Positions 17,615-24,706 of a stretch of DNA of 64,000 nucleotides are shown piece by piece. The first letter of the stretch is position 1. The number at the start of each line of letters is the position of its first letter. The DNA is from Phycisphaerales bacterium (lineage in GTDB: Bacteria > Planctomycetota > Phycisphaerae > Phycisphaerales > UBA1924). The stretch covers positions 62,001 to 126,000 of the forward strand of contig RECY01000021.1 in the NCBI GenBank assembly GCA_007693785.1, read 5' to 3'. A program made the translations under genes and the position numbers. Below the pieces are notes generated by a model, which worked only from the letters and a program-made list of their open reading frames with translations, ran no database searches and was not told where the DNA came from.

Positions 17615-18160
17615 ATGAGCAAGGCTGTCAAGAACATCGTGATGCGCGACTACAAAGAGCGCATCGGCGAGCATGAGGACGCGATGCTGATCTCCATCCG
17701 CGGGATCAGCAGCAACGACACGAACGAGATCCGCAAGACGCTTCGGACCAAGGACATCCGGGTCACGATGGTCCGGAACGCCCTGTTCCGCAAGACCTTC
17801 GAGGGCACGGGCCTCGAGTCGCTCGGCGGGATCATGACCGGATCGAACGTCCTGGCGTACGGCTCGGAGAGCGTGGTCGAGGTCGCGCGGGAGATCGTCG
17901 CGCTGATGAAGACCTACCCGGGCATCGAGCTCCGCGGCGCGGTGCTCGACGGTCAGGTCTTCGAGGGCGAGGCCGGCGTGAAGGCGCTGAGCAAGTACCC
18001 GACCCGCGACGAGGCGATCGCGCAGGACGTCACGCTGATCCTGAGCCCGGGGCGCAACCTGCTCGCCTCGGTCAAGGGCCCGGGCGCGAAGCTCGGCGGG
18101 ATCCTCAAGGCGATCGAGAAGAAGCTGGAAGACGGCGAGACGATTTCGAAAGTCGGCTGA
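17615..18160 (+). CDS. rplJ: 50S ribosomal protein L10
   Basis: A 181-residue L10, the stalk base that anchors L7/L12 dimers. The N-terminal region has the L10 pattern MSKAVKNIVMRDYKERIGEHEDAMLI... then TMVRNALFRKTFEGTG. The C-terminal helix that binds L12 is present. The gap to rplA is only 48 nt with AAAGGA before the ATG, so there is little room for a classic L10 leader. The gap to rplL is 165 nt and contains a short GGAGAGC/GCTCTCT hairpin near 18210 that could modulate readthrough. Confidence 0.94.
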   Translation: MSKAVKNIVMRDYKERIGEHEDAMLISIRGISSNDTNEIRKTLRTKDIRVTMVRNALFRKTFEGTGLESLGGIMTGSNVLAYGSESVVEVAREIVALMKTYPGIELRGAVLDGQVFEGEAGVKALSKYPTRDEAIAQDVTLILSPGRNLLASVKGPGAKLGGILKAIEKKLEDGETISKVG

Positions 18161-18325
18161 CACGCCGACGGCAACCACGCAGACACCTGCGCCCGACTGG
18201 CCCCGTTTTTCGGAGAGCTTGCTCTCTGGGGTTAAAGCGCCGAACGGTTCGGCCTCTCTCGGTCGCGTGTTGAAGCCGCCGCTCTTCGGGGCATCGGCGA
18301 GTTTGAAACGGAAACGAGAAGCACC

Positions 18326-18733
18326 ATGAGCGACGAAGGCACCACCAAAACGTTCGAGCAGAAGATCAAGGACCTGGGCGATCAGCTCGCCGGGCTGACG
18401 CTGAAGGAAGCGGTCGACCTGGGCGACTACATGAAGGAAACCTACGGCATCGAGGCCGCCGCGGGCGGCGGCGTCATGATGGCGGCCCCCGCCGAGGGCG
18501 GCGCCGCGGCTGCCGAGGAGAAGACCTCGTTCGACGTCGTCCTCAAGAGCGACGGCGGGAACAAGATCAAGGTCATCAAGGTCGTCCGCGAGGCGACGGG
18601 CCTGGGCCTCAAGGAGGCGAAGGACCTGGTCGACAAGCTCCCGAACAAGGTCAAGGAAGGCCTCTCCAAGGAGGACGCCGAGGCCCTGGCCGAGAAGCTC
18701 AAGGAGCAGGGCGCCGAGGTCGAGCTCGCCTGA
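18326..18733 (+). CDS. rplL: 50S ribosomal protein L7/L12
   Basis: A 135-residue L7/L12. The N-terminal dimerisation helices ([19 protein letters not shown]) are followed by an Ala/Glu-rich hinge and the conserved C-terminal domain [20 protein letters not shown] with [18 protein letters not shown]. This domain binds elongation factors. It is the last gene of the group. rpoB and rpoC, which usually follow, are absent; a strong hairpin and a convergent gene come next. Confidence 0.97.
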   Translation: MSDEGTTKTFEQKIKDLGDQLAGLTLKEAVDLGDYMKETYGIEAAAGGGVMMAAPAEGGAAAAEEKTSFDVVLKSDGGNKIKVIKVVREATGLGLKEAKDLVDKLPNKVKEGLSKEDAEALAEKLKEQGAEVELA

Positions 18734-18794
18734 GTTCGCCCCCGCGCGATCGCTGGCGCAAGACCGGGCCCGTCCCGGTCCTGCGAAAGACTTA

Positions 18795-18837
18795 ACGCAA
18801 CAGGCCCGCCGCGATGCTCGCGGCGGGCCTGTTGCGT
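18795..18837 (+). terminator. Strong hairpin terminator after rplL
   Basis: A perfect 19-bp stem (ACGCAACAGGCCCGCCGCG and its complement) with a 5-base loop ATGCT. The 3' side is followed by GTGTGCC rather than a T run. It lies between convergent genes and may serve both strands. Confidence 0.8.
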
Positions 18838-18881
18838 TGTGTGCCGGTGTGACGCACGCCCGTGCGCGGGCGTTGGTCGGT

Positions 18882-19526
18882 TCAGTTGCAAGGCCCCTGC
18901 GAAACAACCCAGATCGAGATGTAGTAGTTGAGGTCGTGGATGCTGACTCGCCCGTCGGGCGAGGGGCCGGCGGGGCCGGCGTAGTCGCACGTGAGCGGCC
19001 CGGTGTAGCCCGGGGCGCTCTCGATGGCGTACGACTCGAGGAAATCGTTGAGATCGGCGATGTTGACGTACCCGTCGGGATAGCCAGCGGGCCCGGTGCG
19101 GTCGGCGGGGCAGAACACCCGGTTTGGGAGGGTGAGGGAGAAGGCGGCGGTGATGGTCTGGGCGCTGGTGACGCGCCAGCCGGTGCCGACGATCTGCCCG
19201 GTGTTGTTGATGGCTTCGGCGCTGCGGAGCGTCCACTGCGAGGCGTCGGAGCCGGAGAGGTAGTTGTTGAGGTCGATGATGCCGGTGCCGGCATCCCAGA
19301 AGAAGGCTCTTCGTCGCCCGTGGGCGTCGAAGCTGAAGCCGACGATCTGCCCGGCGTCGTTGACCCCGCGGGCTTCGGTGTAACTCCCGCCGAGCGAGCC
19401 CAGGAGTTGGATGTCGGCGAAATGGGCCAGCGGGGGGTGCCCGTCCCGGGTGGGGGCCGGGGATTCGCCGGGGGCGGCGGGAACGAGGAGCGTGAGCGCA
19501 GCCAAGGCTGCGGATACATCCGGCAT
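18882..19526 (-). CDS. Secreted HAF-repeat protein with C-terminal dockerin-like pair (GC-type)
   Basis: A 214-residue protein with a hydrophobic N-terminus (ALAALTLLVPAAPG). Two HAF-type beta-propeller-like repeats are visible: LGSLGGSYTEARGVNDAGQI with VGFS and AFFWD, then AEAINNTGQIVGTG. The C-terminus holds two calcium-loop repeats, DGYVNIADLNDFL (151-163) and DGRVSIHDLNYYI (191-203), each preceded by a Pro/Gly segment, and ends GPCN. This pair matches the short dockerin-like anchor with a terminal Cys that I associate with Phycisphaerales. No cohesin was found here. The start ATG has GGAGG seven bases upstream. It is probably cell-surface or extracellular; the function is unknown. Confidence 0.78.
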   Translation of the reverse strand: MPDVSAALAALTLLVPAAPGESPAPTRDGHPPLAHFADIQLLGSLGGSYTEARGVNDAGQIVGFSFDAHGRRRAFFWDAGTGIIDLNNYLSGSDASQWTLRSAEAINNTGQIVGTGWRVTSAQTITAAFSLTLPNRVFCPADRTGPAGYPDGYVNIADLNDFLESYAIESAPGYTGPLTCDYAGPAGPSPDGRVSIHDLNYYISIWVVSQGPCN

Positions 19527-19749
19527 AGTTCGGCCTCCTTGCTCGAGCCCGGAACAAAGCGGGGTCGAAACACATTGGTTGTGCGGCGTGCCGCTGCGTG
19601 GTCCGCGGGCCGTCGCGGCCCCCCCGGTCCTTTCGCATCCCACGGCCGTGCGGGCACGGGTGCGATGCGAAAAACAAAGCAGCGTGGTTCTGTGCGCACC
19701 TTCGGGCGACAGTGTTGCGGGTGTACGCCATCAACCCGCGCCGCCTAAG

Positions 19750-20025
19750 GCATGTCGCGGACTATATCGGCTGACGACGCAAGCCGCAACGAGCAAAACA
19801 GGTCTGTGCCGGGCAAACCCCTCATGTCTGGCATGTGCGCGCATGACTTATGGTGGGCGTGCACCCCGGCCCGATGCGTGCGCACTGCACGGCTTGTGCG
19901 CACGGGCCGTGGTGCGTTTCGAGCTTGATTTCTCGGTGTTTCTGCGCGCGAGAGCGGTCGCGAGCACGGGTTTCGGGCGCGCGTGCGGGCACGGGTGCAG
20001 GTGCGAACACCTGTTTTTTATTTTT
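19750..20025 (+). ncRNA. Candidate plus-strand small RNA
   Basis: The 500-bp gap between two minus-strand genes has no credible reading frame but ends in a classic plus-strand intrinsic terminator (19998-20025), so a plus-strand transcript should exist. Inside it is a perfect 9-bp stem CGTGCGCAC / GTGCGCACG (19877-19904) with a 10-base loop. A TATATC element near 19763 could be a -10 box, but no good -35 is seen, so the 5' end is a guess. No known RNA family was recognised. Confidence 0.45.
19998..20025 (+). terminator. Intrinsic terminator with no plus-strand gene upstream
   Basis: Stem CAGGTG, loop CGAA, stem CACCTG, then TTTTTTATTTTT. The T tract exists only on the plus strand, whereas both neighbouring genes are on the minus strand. 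Confidence 0.85.
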
Positions 20026-20028
20026 GCC

Positions 20029-20997
20029 TCACCAGCCGAGGACGTAGGCGAAGATCAGCGGCGCGACGATGCTGGCGTCGCTCTCGACGATGTACTTGGG
20101 CGTCTCGGGCCCGAGCTTGCCCCAGGTGATTTTTTCGTTGGGCTCGGCGCCGGAGTAGGAGCCGTAGCTGGTGGTGGAGTCGGAGATCTGGCAGAAGTAG
20201 CTCCAGACGGGGGTGTCTTCCTCGAGGTCGTAGCGGAGCATGGGGACGACGCAGATGGGGAAATCGCCGGCGATGCCGCCGCCGATCTGGAAGAAGCCGG
20301 GCGTGCGGGCGTCGGTTTTGCGTTCGCGGTACCACTTCGCGACCGAGAGCATGATCTCCGGGCCGACCTTGACGGGCATGGTGGAGCTCAGCGTGGCGTC
20401 GAGAACGCGTGCGGCGAAGATGTTGCCGAGCGTGGAGTCTTCCCAGCCCGGGGTGAAGATCGGGAGGTTCTTCTCGCAGGCCGCCACGAGCCAACTGTTT
20501 TTGATGTCGGCCTCGGGGCTGACCTCGAGGGCGTTGTCGCGGATGAGGCGGTAGAAGTATTCGTGGGGGAAGTGGCGTTCGCCGGCCTGGTCGGCGGCCT
20601 TCCAGAGGGGCAGGATCGCCTTTTCCAGCACGCGGATCGCGTCGCCCTCGGGGATGCACGTGTCGGTGACGCGAGCCAGGCCCTCCTCGAGCAGGGCGGC
20701 CTCGTCGTCGGGGGTCAGGTCGCGGTAGTGCGGGACGCGCCGGTAGAGGTGGTGGGCGACGAGGTTGAAGAGGTCCTCCTCGAGGTTCGCGCCGGTGCAG
20801 CAGATGGCGTGGACCTTGCCCTGGCGGATCATCTCCGCGAGGGAGCGCCCGAGCTCGCCGGTGCTCATCGCGCCGGCGAGGGTGACGAGCATGTGCGCGC
20901 CGGAGTCGAGGCACTCGCGATAGGCGCGGGCGGCGTCGCGCAGGGCGGCGGCGTTGAAGTGGCGGTAATGCTCGTCGATGAAGGCGGTGATGGTCAT
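20029..20997 (-). CDS. Deoxyhypusine synthase-like protein lacking the usual active-site Lys
   Basis: A 322-residue protein of the deoxyhypusine/homospermidine synthase-like family. Family signs include AGAMSTGELGRSLAEMI, CCTGANLEEDLFNLVAHH, CEKNLPIFTPGWEDSTLGN, and near the end QISDSTTSYGSYSGAEPNEKITWGKL, a version of the S-D-S-G-x-x-P-x-E-x-x-S-W-G-K segment. Eukaryotic DHS forms an imine with a Lys in GGGxxK. Here the same place reads GGGIAGDFP (239-247), with Gly at the Lys position. Bacteria lack eIF5A, so the role is probably in polyamine chemistry or something else. The start ATG at 20997 begins the conserved region. The downstream neighbour is the rimB-rimK-astE cluster, divergent. 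Confidence 0.82.
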   Translation of the reverse strand: MTITAFIDEHYRHFNAAALRDAARAYRECLDSGAHMLVTLAGAMSTGELGRSLAEMIRQGKVHAICCTGANLEEDLFNLVAHHLYRRVPHYRDLTPDDEAALLEEGLARVTDTCIPEGDAIRVLEKAILPLWKAADQAGERHFPHEYFYRLIRDNALEVSPEADIKNSWLVAACEKNLPIFTPGWEDSTLGNIFAARVLDATLSSTMPVKVGPEIMLSVAKWYRERKTDARTPGFFQIGGGIAGDFPICVVPMLRYDLEEDTPVWSYFCQISDSTTSYGSYSGAEPNEKITWGKLGPETPKYIVESDASIVAPLIFAYVLGW

Positions 20998-21132
20998 CTC
21001 GGCTCGGGCTCCGGTCGGGGTTTGTCGTGCGGCTCGTGCGGTCCACATCGGCTGCGCTGCGTCGTGAGGGATCGTATGGTGTTGGCACGGGCCCGGGCGG
21101 GCCCGAGGGATGTTCGGCGTGGAGGTTCGGCG

Positions 21133-21630
21133 TTGAGCGAACGAGCGGGCGGGCTCTGGGTCGCGGGGTGGCGGGAGCGGGTGACGCTCCCTGGCTGGGG
21201 GGTCGCGCGCGTCCGCGCCAAGCTGGACACCGGGGCGCGGACGAGCGCGATCCACGTCGCCCACATGGATCGGCTGGCGAACGGGCGGGTGCGGTTCGAG
21301 GTGGTCTTCCGGGAGCGTCCGGAGCGTCGGACGGCGTGGGTCGAGAGCGAGGTCGTGCGCGAGTCGGTGGTCAAGCCGAGCAGCGGGGTGCGACAGGTGC
21401 GCCCGGTCTGCCGGGTGCTGATGCGCCTGGGCCCGGTGGAGCGTGAGATCGAGCTGGGGCTGGTGGCCCGGGAGGGGATGCTCTGCCGGATGCTGGTGGG
21501 GCGGTCGGCGCTGGCGGGGGTCTGCGTGGACCCGTCGCGGAAGTACGTCCTGACCCCGGCGTGGGTGCAGGGTGGTGGTGAGGGCGGTGGTGGTTCGGGA
21601 GGGGGCGTGGATGGGGAGGGTGTGTCTTGA
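21133..21630 (+). CDS. RimK-associated zinc-protease-like protein (RimB type)
   Basis: A 165-residue retropepsin-like (aspartic-protease-fold) protein of the family often annotated as ATP-dependent zinc protease. The characteristic segment is WGVARVRAKLDTGARTSAIH, with D-T-G-A at the active site, then a VVKPSSGVRQVRPVCRV strand and MLCRMLVGRSAL (the second signature). The family acts on the polyglutamate tail that RimK adds. The start is TTG at 21133, preceded by GGAGG seven bases upstream; a possible ATG at 21075 has no such site. It ends in a Gly-rich tail and overlaps rimK by four bases (TTGA), which shows tight coupling. Confidence 0.85.
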   Translation: MSERAGGLWVAGWRERVTLPGWGVARVRAKLDTGARTSAIHVAHMDRLANGRVRFEVVFRERPERRTAWVESEVVRESVVKPSSGVRQVRPVCRVLMRLGPVEREIELGLVAREGMLCRMLVGRSALAGVCVDPSRKYVLTPAWVQGGGEGGGGSGGGVDGEGVS

Positions 21631-22844
21631 AGCTGGCGATTCTGAGTCGTGCGGCCCGTTGTTACAGCACGCGCCGCCTGCGTCAGGCGGCGACGGAGCG
21701 CGGGCACGCGGTGAAGGTGCTGAACACGCTGCGGTTCGCGATCGACCTGGAGCACGGCGAGCCGGACTTGTTTTATCGCGGCAAGCGGCTGAGCCATTAC
21801 GACGCGGTGCTGCCGCGTGTGGGCGCGAGCGTGACGTACTTCGGGACGGCGGTGGTGCGTCAGTTCGAGCAGATGGACGTGTACACGCCGAACACGAGCA
21901 ACGGGATCGCGAACAGCCGCGACAAGCTGCGGAGCATGCAGATCCTGAGCCGGCATGATCTCGGGATCCCGCACACGACGTTCGTGCGGGACCGCTCGGA
22001 CGTGCTGCCGGCGATTGCGCGTCTGGGCGGGGCGCCGGTGGTGATCAAGATTCTGGAGGGGACGCAGGGTGTGGGGGTGATTCTGGCGGAGTCGACGAAG
22101 GTGGCCGAGGCGATCATCGAGACGCTGCAGAGCGCGCGCCAGAACGTGCTGGTGCAGAAGTTCGTGGCCGAGAGCCGGGGGCAGGACGTGCGGGCGTTCG
22201 TGGTGGGGGACCGGGTGGTGGCGGCGATGCGTCGGACGGCGCAGGGGGACGAGTTCCGGAGCAACGTGCACCGGGGCGGGTCGGTCGAGCGGATCGAGCT
22301 GGACGAGCGGGCGCAGGAGACGGCCGTGCGGGCGGCGCAGATCATGGGGCTGCGCATCGCGGGTGTGGATCTTCTGGAGAGCGACGCGGGCCCCTTGGTG
22401 ATGGAGGTGAACTCGAGCCCGGGGCTGGAGGGGATCGAGTCGGCGACGGGGCTGGACGTGGCGGGGGCGATCGTGGACTACATCGCGAACCAGGTCGCAT
22501 TCCCGGAGTTGGACGTGCGCCAGCGGCTCTCGGTGAGCAAGGGGTTCGGCGTGGCGGAGCTGCACATCCCCGAGGGCTCGCCGGTGGTGGGGCGGACGAT
22601 CGCGGCGTCGGTGCTCAGCGAGCGGGAGATCGCGGTGCTGACGCTGCACCGCGGGACGAGCGTGATCAGCAACCCGCGCCACACGCGGGAGATCGAGGCG
22701 GGGGACCGGCTGCTCTGCTACGGGAAGCTGGAGGCGATGCGGGATCTCGTGCCCGAACGGCGTCAACGCCGAAAGAAGATGCGGGTGCGGAAGCTGGACC
22801 CGAAGCTGATCAAGGCGTTGGAGGCGGACGATGAGCGGAGCTGA
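21627..22844 (+). CDS. rimK: RimK-type ATP-grasp glutamate ligase fused to a TrkA-C/RCK-C domain
   Basis: A 405-residue protein. Residues 1-290 are a full RimK ligase: N-terminal MKLAILSRAA, TPNTSNGIANSRDKLRSMQI, ATP-grasp signature KILEGTQGVGVIL, EFRSNVHRGG, and MEVNSSPGLEGIE. RimK adds glutamates to the C-terminus of ribosomal protein S6. Here rpsF at 55269 ends in an acidic Glu/Asp tail, as expected for a substrate. Residues about 302-375 form a TrkA-C-like domain (HIPEGSPVVGRTIAA, VLTLHRGTSVISNPR, IEAGDRLLCYGKLEAM), which senses a small ligand in other proteins, so activity may be ligand-gated. The start is TTG, within the stop of the upstream gene. Confidence 0.87.
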   Translation: MKLAILSRAARCYSTRRLRQAATERGHAVKVLNTLRFAIDLEHGEPDLFYRGKRLSHYDAVLPRVGASVTYFGTAVVRQFEQMDVYTPNTSNGIANSRDKLRSMQILSRHDLGIPHTTFVRDRSDVLPAIARLGGAPVVIKILEGTQGVGVILAESTKVAEAIIETLQSARQNVLVQKFVAESRGQDVRAFVVGDRVVAAMRRTAQGDEFRSNVHRGGSVERIELDERAQETAVRAAQIMGLRIAGVDLLESDAGPLVMEVNSSPGLEGIESATGLDVAGAIVDYIANQVAFPELDVRQRLSVSKGFGVAELHIPEGSPVVGRTIAASVLSEREIAVLTLHRGTSVISNPRHTREIEAGDRLLCYGKLEAMRDLVPERRQRRKKMRVRKLDPKLIKALEADDERS

Positions 22845-23946
22845 CGGTGTCGATGCGGAGGCCCCGGCGTCTCGCCCGGACCCCGGGGAGTGGGGCGAGG
22901 TTTCGATCGGCGCGGGGGAGCGGCGCGCGGTCTCGATCACGGTGAGCGAGAGCTATTCGGGGGCGACGATCCGGACGCCGGTGTACGTGTGGCGGGGGAT
23001 GGCGGATGGCCCGACGGTGTTCGTCTCGGCGGCGGTGCACGGCGACGAGATCAACGGGACGGGGGCGATCCGGGAGCTGATCACGGGCGAGCCGTTCGAG
23101 TTGATCCGCGGGACGCTGCTGATGCTGCCGGTGGTGAATATGCTGGGGTTCGAGCGGCACAGCCGGTACATGCCGGACCGTCGCGACCTGAACCGGTGCT
23201 TCCCGGGGACGGAGCACGGGAGCCTCTCGAGCCGTCTGGCGCGGGCGTTTTTCGATCAGGTGGTGCGCCGGTGCGACTACGGGATCGACCTGCACACGGC
23301 CGCGGTGCGCCGGACCAACTTCCCGAACGTGCGCGCGGACATGGACGATGCGAGCGTGGCCGAGTGGGCGCGTGCGTTCGGGGCGGAGATCCTCGTCGCG
23401 GGCAAGGGCCCGCGCGGGAGCCTGCGCCGGAGCGCGTGCAAGGCGGGCGTCCCGACGTTTATTTTGGAAGCGGGGGAAGTCTGGCGTGTGGAGCCGGCGG
23501 TGGTGGAGTACGCGGTGGAGGGCGTGCGGAGCTGCCTGGCGCACCTGGGGATGATCGCGGGGGAGTCGCGCAGGCCCGCGTACCGCGTGGAGATGGACAC
23601 GACGCGCTGGGTGCGTGCGATGCACGGCGGTTTTTTGCAGTTTCACACCTCGCCGGGGGAGCTGGTGGAGAAGGGTCAGCCGATCGCGACGAGCGCGAGC
23701 CTGACGGGTCAGGAGCACGACGTGATCGTGGCGCCGCGGGACGGGATCGTGCTGGGGATGACAACGATGCCGTCGGTCGCGCCGGGGGACCCGGTCTGCC
23801 ACCTGGCGTTCCCGAAGCGGGGCGTGCTTCGGCGTGTGGGCGAGGTCGTGGAGGCGATGGCCGACGACAGCCTGCACGAGCGGCTGAAGGAGGACCTCTC
23901 ACGCGGGATCCTCGTCAGCGAGCCGAACGGGGAGAGCGAGGGCTGA
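22831..23946 (+). CDS. Succinylglutamate desuccinylase/aspartoacylase family carboxypeptidase (AstE-like)
   Basis: A 371-residue M14-type zinc hydrolase. Zinc and catalytic motifs are HGDEINGTGAIRELI (H-x2-E at 70-73), DRRDLNRCFPG (116-126, the substrate Arg/Asn/Arg cluster) and DLHTAAVRR (third zinc His, 155). The C-terminal part contains GGFLQFHTSPGELVEKGQPI, a biotinyl-like beta-barrel, as in the long AstE-like branch. The gene overlaps rimK by 14 bases and completes a rimB-rimK-astE-like trio. This suggests removal or trimming of glutamyl or related N-acyl/peptide bonds rather than arginine catabolism. Confidence 0.86.
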   Translation: MSGADGVDAEAPASRPDPGEWGEVSIGAGERRAVSITVSESYSGATIRTPVYVWRGMADGPTVFVSAAVHGDEINGTGAIRELITGEPFELIRGTLLMLPVVNMLGFERHSRYMPDRRDLNRCFPGTEHGSLSSRLARAFFDQVVRRCDYGIDLHTAAVRRTNFPNVRADMDDASVAEWARAFGAEILVAGKGPRGSLRRSACKAGVPTFILEAGEVWRVEPAVVEYAVEGVRSCLAHLGMIAGESRRPAYRVEMDTTRWVRAMHGGFLQFHTSPGELVEKGQPIATSASLTGQEHDVIVAPRDGIVLGMTTMPSVAPGDPVCHLAFPKRGVLRRVGEVVEAMADDSLHERLKEDLSRGILVSEPNGESEG

Positions 23947-24008
23947 GCGAACAACCGCACCGATCCGCAGACCTAGCCTTCCGGTGACTCAGAACCTGGA
24001 GACTTGGC

Positions 24009-24629
24009 ATGAAGATCGTCGGCTGGATGGTGGGTTACGCGGCGGCGTTGGTGGCGGGGGGCGTGCTCGCGGTGCTGCTCGCGCCGGACCCGGGCCGGGC
24101 GACCAGCGCGCTCTACGCGACCGGGGCGGCGGCGGTGCTTGTGCTGATCGCGGCCGGGCTCTCGGCGATGCTCCCAAAGAGCAAGCCGCTGGGCATGATC
24201 GGGATCCATGTGGGCTTGCTCCTCCCGCTCCTGTTCGCGGGCGTGTTCACGATGCGGGCGGTCGCGGTGCGCGGCGACGTCGCGGATTACCGCGAGCAGC
24301 GCGATCGCTTCGCGGAGCTGGTCCGGAGCGATATCGAGCCCGACACCGACGAGGCGTTCACCGACTGGCTCGTGCGCGAGGCGTACCGGGACGCGTACCA
24401 GTCGGGCGAGATCGACGTGGAGTTTGTCGGGCTCGACGCCTTCCGCACCGCGCCGGAGTTCCGGCGACTGCGGCGCGTGAACGACCACGACAAGACGTAC
24501 CTGGTCGTGGTGCTGGGGGGATTGGCCGTGATCAGTGCGGCGGCCTTCGTCGTCATGCTCCGCCAACGCCCGAAGCCGGAGAACCGCGGGAAGCCCGAGG
24601 CCGGAGTGGGCGACACGCCTTCGGCCTGA
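24009..24629 (+). CDS. Membrane protein of unknown function
   Basis: A 206-residue protein with three N-terminal transmembrane helices (about residues 5-25, 38-55 and 63-82), a hydrophilic acidic domain of about 80 residues (REQRDRFAELVRSDIEPDTDEAF...), and one C-terminal helix (VVVLGGLAVISAAAFVVML) followed by a basic tail. No family was recognised. It begins with ATG 62 nt past the AstE-like gene and may be co-transcribed with it. A family A repeat hairpin follows 11 nt past its stop. Confidence 0.65.
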   Translation: MKIVGWMVGYAAALVAGGVLAVLLAPDPGRATSALYATGAAAVLVLIAAGLSAMLPKSKPLGMIGIHVGLLLPLLFAGVFTMRAVAVRGDVADYREQRDRFAELVRSDIEPDTDEAFTDWLVREAYRDAYQSGEIDVEFVGLDAFRTAPEFRRLRRVNDHDKTYLVVVLGGLAVISAAAFVVMLRQRPKPENRGKPEAGVGDTPSA

Positions 24630-24640
24630 GCGGGGAGAGA

Positions 24641-24684
24641 CCCGGAAAAGCTCCGCCGCGGCGGCTCCGCGTTTCCGGGGCACC
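24641..24684. repeat. Family A single-hairpin repeat
   Basis: CCCGGAAAAGCTCCGCCGC...CGTTTCCGGGGCACC, 11 nt past a stop codon and before a convergent gene. The hairpin is nearly perfect. Confidence 0.75.
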
Positions 24685-24706
24685 GGGGCGGTGGTGAGTT
24701 GCAGAG

